From positions 682,001 to 746,000 of the forward strand of contig NZ_UGHK01000001.1 in the NCBI RefSeq assembly GCF_900450705.1: a stretch of DNA of 64,000 bases. Direction: 5' to 3'. The notes below the pieces were generated by a model that saw only the letters and a list, made by a program, of their open reading frames with translations, was not told where the DNA came from and ran no database searches. This stretch comes from Avibacterium paragallinarum (GTDB lineage Bacteria > Pseudomonadota > Gammaproteobacteria > Enterobacterales > Pasteurellaceae). The position numbers were made by a program, and so were the translations under genes. Below are positions 63,615-64,000 of this stretch, in pieces (position 1 is the stretch's first letter; each line of letters begins with the position of its first letter).

Positions 63615-63673
63615 GCTGAATTTTTTACCGTTTCTCTCAAATAACAAAGTGCGGTGAAAAATTCAGCTTTTTT
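63615..63673 (+). terminator. Terminator after djlA
   Basis: A 15-bp stem with one G-T pair (63615-63629 and 63653-63667) encloses a 23-base loop that holds an uptake sequence (63646-63655). TTTTTT follows. Confidence 0.75.
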
Positions 63674-63703
63674 ATTTTTATCAAAAGAGTGACAGTAAAT
63701 AAA

Positions 63704-64000
63704 ATGCGTGTTTTCCTAGCCCCAATGCAGGGCGTGCTTGATCCTCTTGTTCGCCAATTATTAACGGAAATCAATGATTATGATCTCTGTATCTCCGAAT
63801 TTGTTCGCGTTGTGGATCAACGTCTGCCAGCCAAAACTTTTTATCGCCTCTGCCCTGAACTGCACCAAGGGGGATACACCCCCTCAGGCACGCCTGTGCG
63901 AGTGCAATTACTCGGGCAACACCCCCAATGGCTAGCAGAAAATGCTATTTTAGCCACCGAATTGGGATCGCACGGCATTGATTTTAACTGCGGTTGCCCC
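63704..64000 (+). CDS. dusC: tRNA-dihydrouridine synthase DusC, N-terminal part (runs off the window)
   Basis: ATG 63704 opens a frame of 99 codons to the window end. The start [20 protein letters not shown] is the FMN-binding first strand of Dus enzymes. The last residues, IDFNCGCP, reach the catalytic Cys motif. The closest match by memory is DusC, which makes dihydrouridine 16 in tRNA; DusB is less likely. No ribosome-binding site stands out (agtgacagtaaataaa). Confidence 0.88.
   Translation, partial: MRVFLAPMQGVLDPLVRQLLTEINDYDLCISEFVRVVDQRLPAKTFYRLCPELHQGGYTPSGTPVRVQLLGQHPQWLAENAILATELGSHGIDFNCGCP

Overview
The window looks like chromosome of a Pasteurellaceae bacterium from the Haemophilus-type side of the family. 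The evidence is the dense scatter of AAGTGCGGT / ACCGCACTT DNA uptake signal sequences, several as inverted pairs that act as terminators, together with a gammaproteobacterial gene set (rapA, tamAB, bamD, rluD, anmK, ytjB-serB, maoP, dsbA-yihD-mobA) and IS1016-like elements. Species cannot be fixed from the sequence alone.

Region 1 (1-21704) is the transcription/translation core: the rapA 5' end, then rpsL-rpsG-fusA-tuf joined directly to secE-nusG, rplKA, rplJL and rpoBC. Accessory DNA interrupts this block twice. Between nusG and rplK lie a small secreted protein, an XRE regulator, two tiny CxxC proteins (one split by an insertion sequence) and an 81-aa unknown. Between rplL and rpoB lies a VapBC toxin-antitoxin pair. 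rpsL carries the K43R substitution, a classic streptomycin-resistance allele.

Region 2 (21740-36751) is bounded by two inverted copies of a 1420-bp IS3-family (IS150-type) element. Between them are a HerA-like ATPase (yjgR type), a VirK/YbjX protein, amtB with a PII gene that has an in-frame ochre codon at position 82, carB and carA with an unknown membrane-protein gene wedged between them, mlaA and yfbU. The second IS3 copy is itself interrupted by an IS1016-like element with a perfect 8-bp target duplication.

Region 3 (36776-64000) is ordinary housekeeping chromosome: outer-membrane biogenesis (bamD, tamAB), cell wall (anmK, glmU, murJ, pgeF), RNA modification and processing (rluD, trmA, rsmJ, rph, yicC, dusC), serB, dsbA, mobA, ygfZ, pyrE and djlA. 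No rRNA, tRNA, CRISPR or prophage was recognised.

Three IS1016-like (IS1595 family) copies, 719 bp each, are present. One has a nonsense codon in its transposase, one splits a small gene, and one is nested in the IS3 element. The most informative observations are the rpsL K43R allele, the PII nonsense codon, the IS-split zinc-ribbon membrane gene in the nusG-rplK cassette, the gene inside carAB, and signs of IS-mediated or tuf-mediated rearrangement. No clearly new multi-gene system can be proven; the nusG-rplK cassette is the best candidate.
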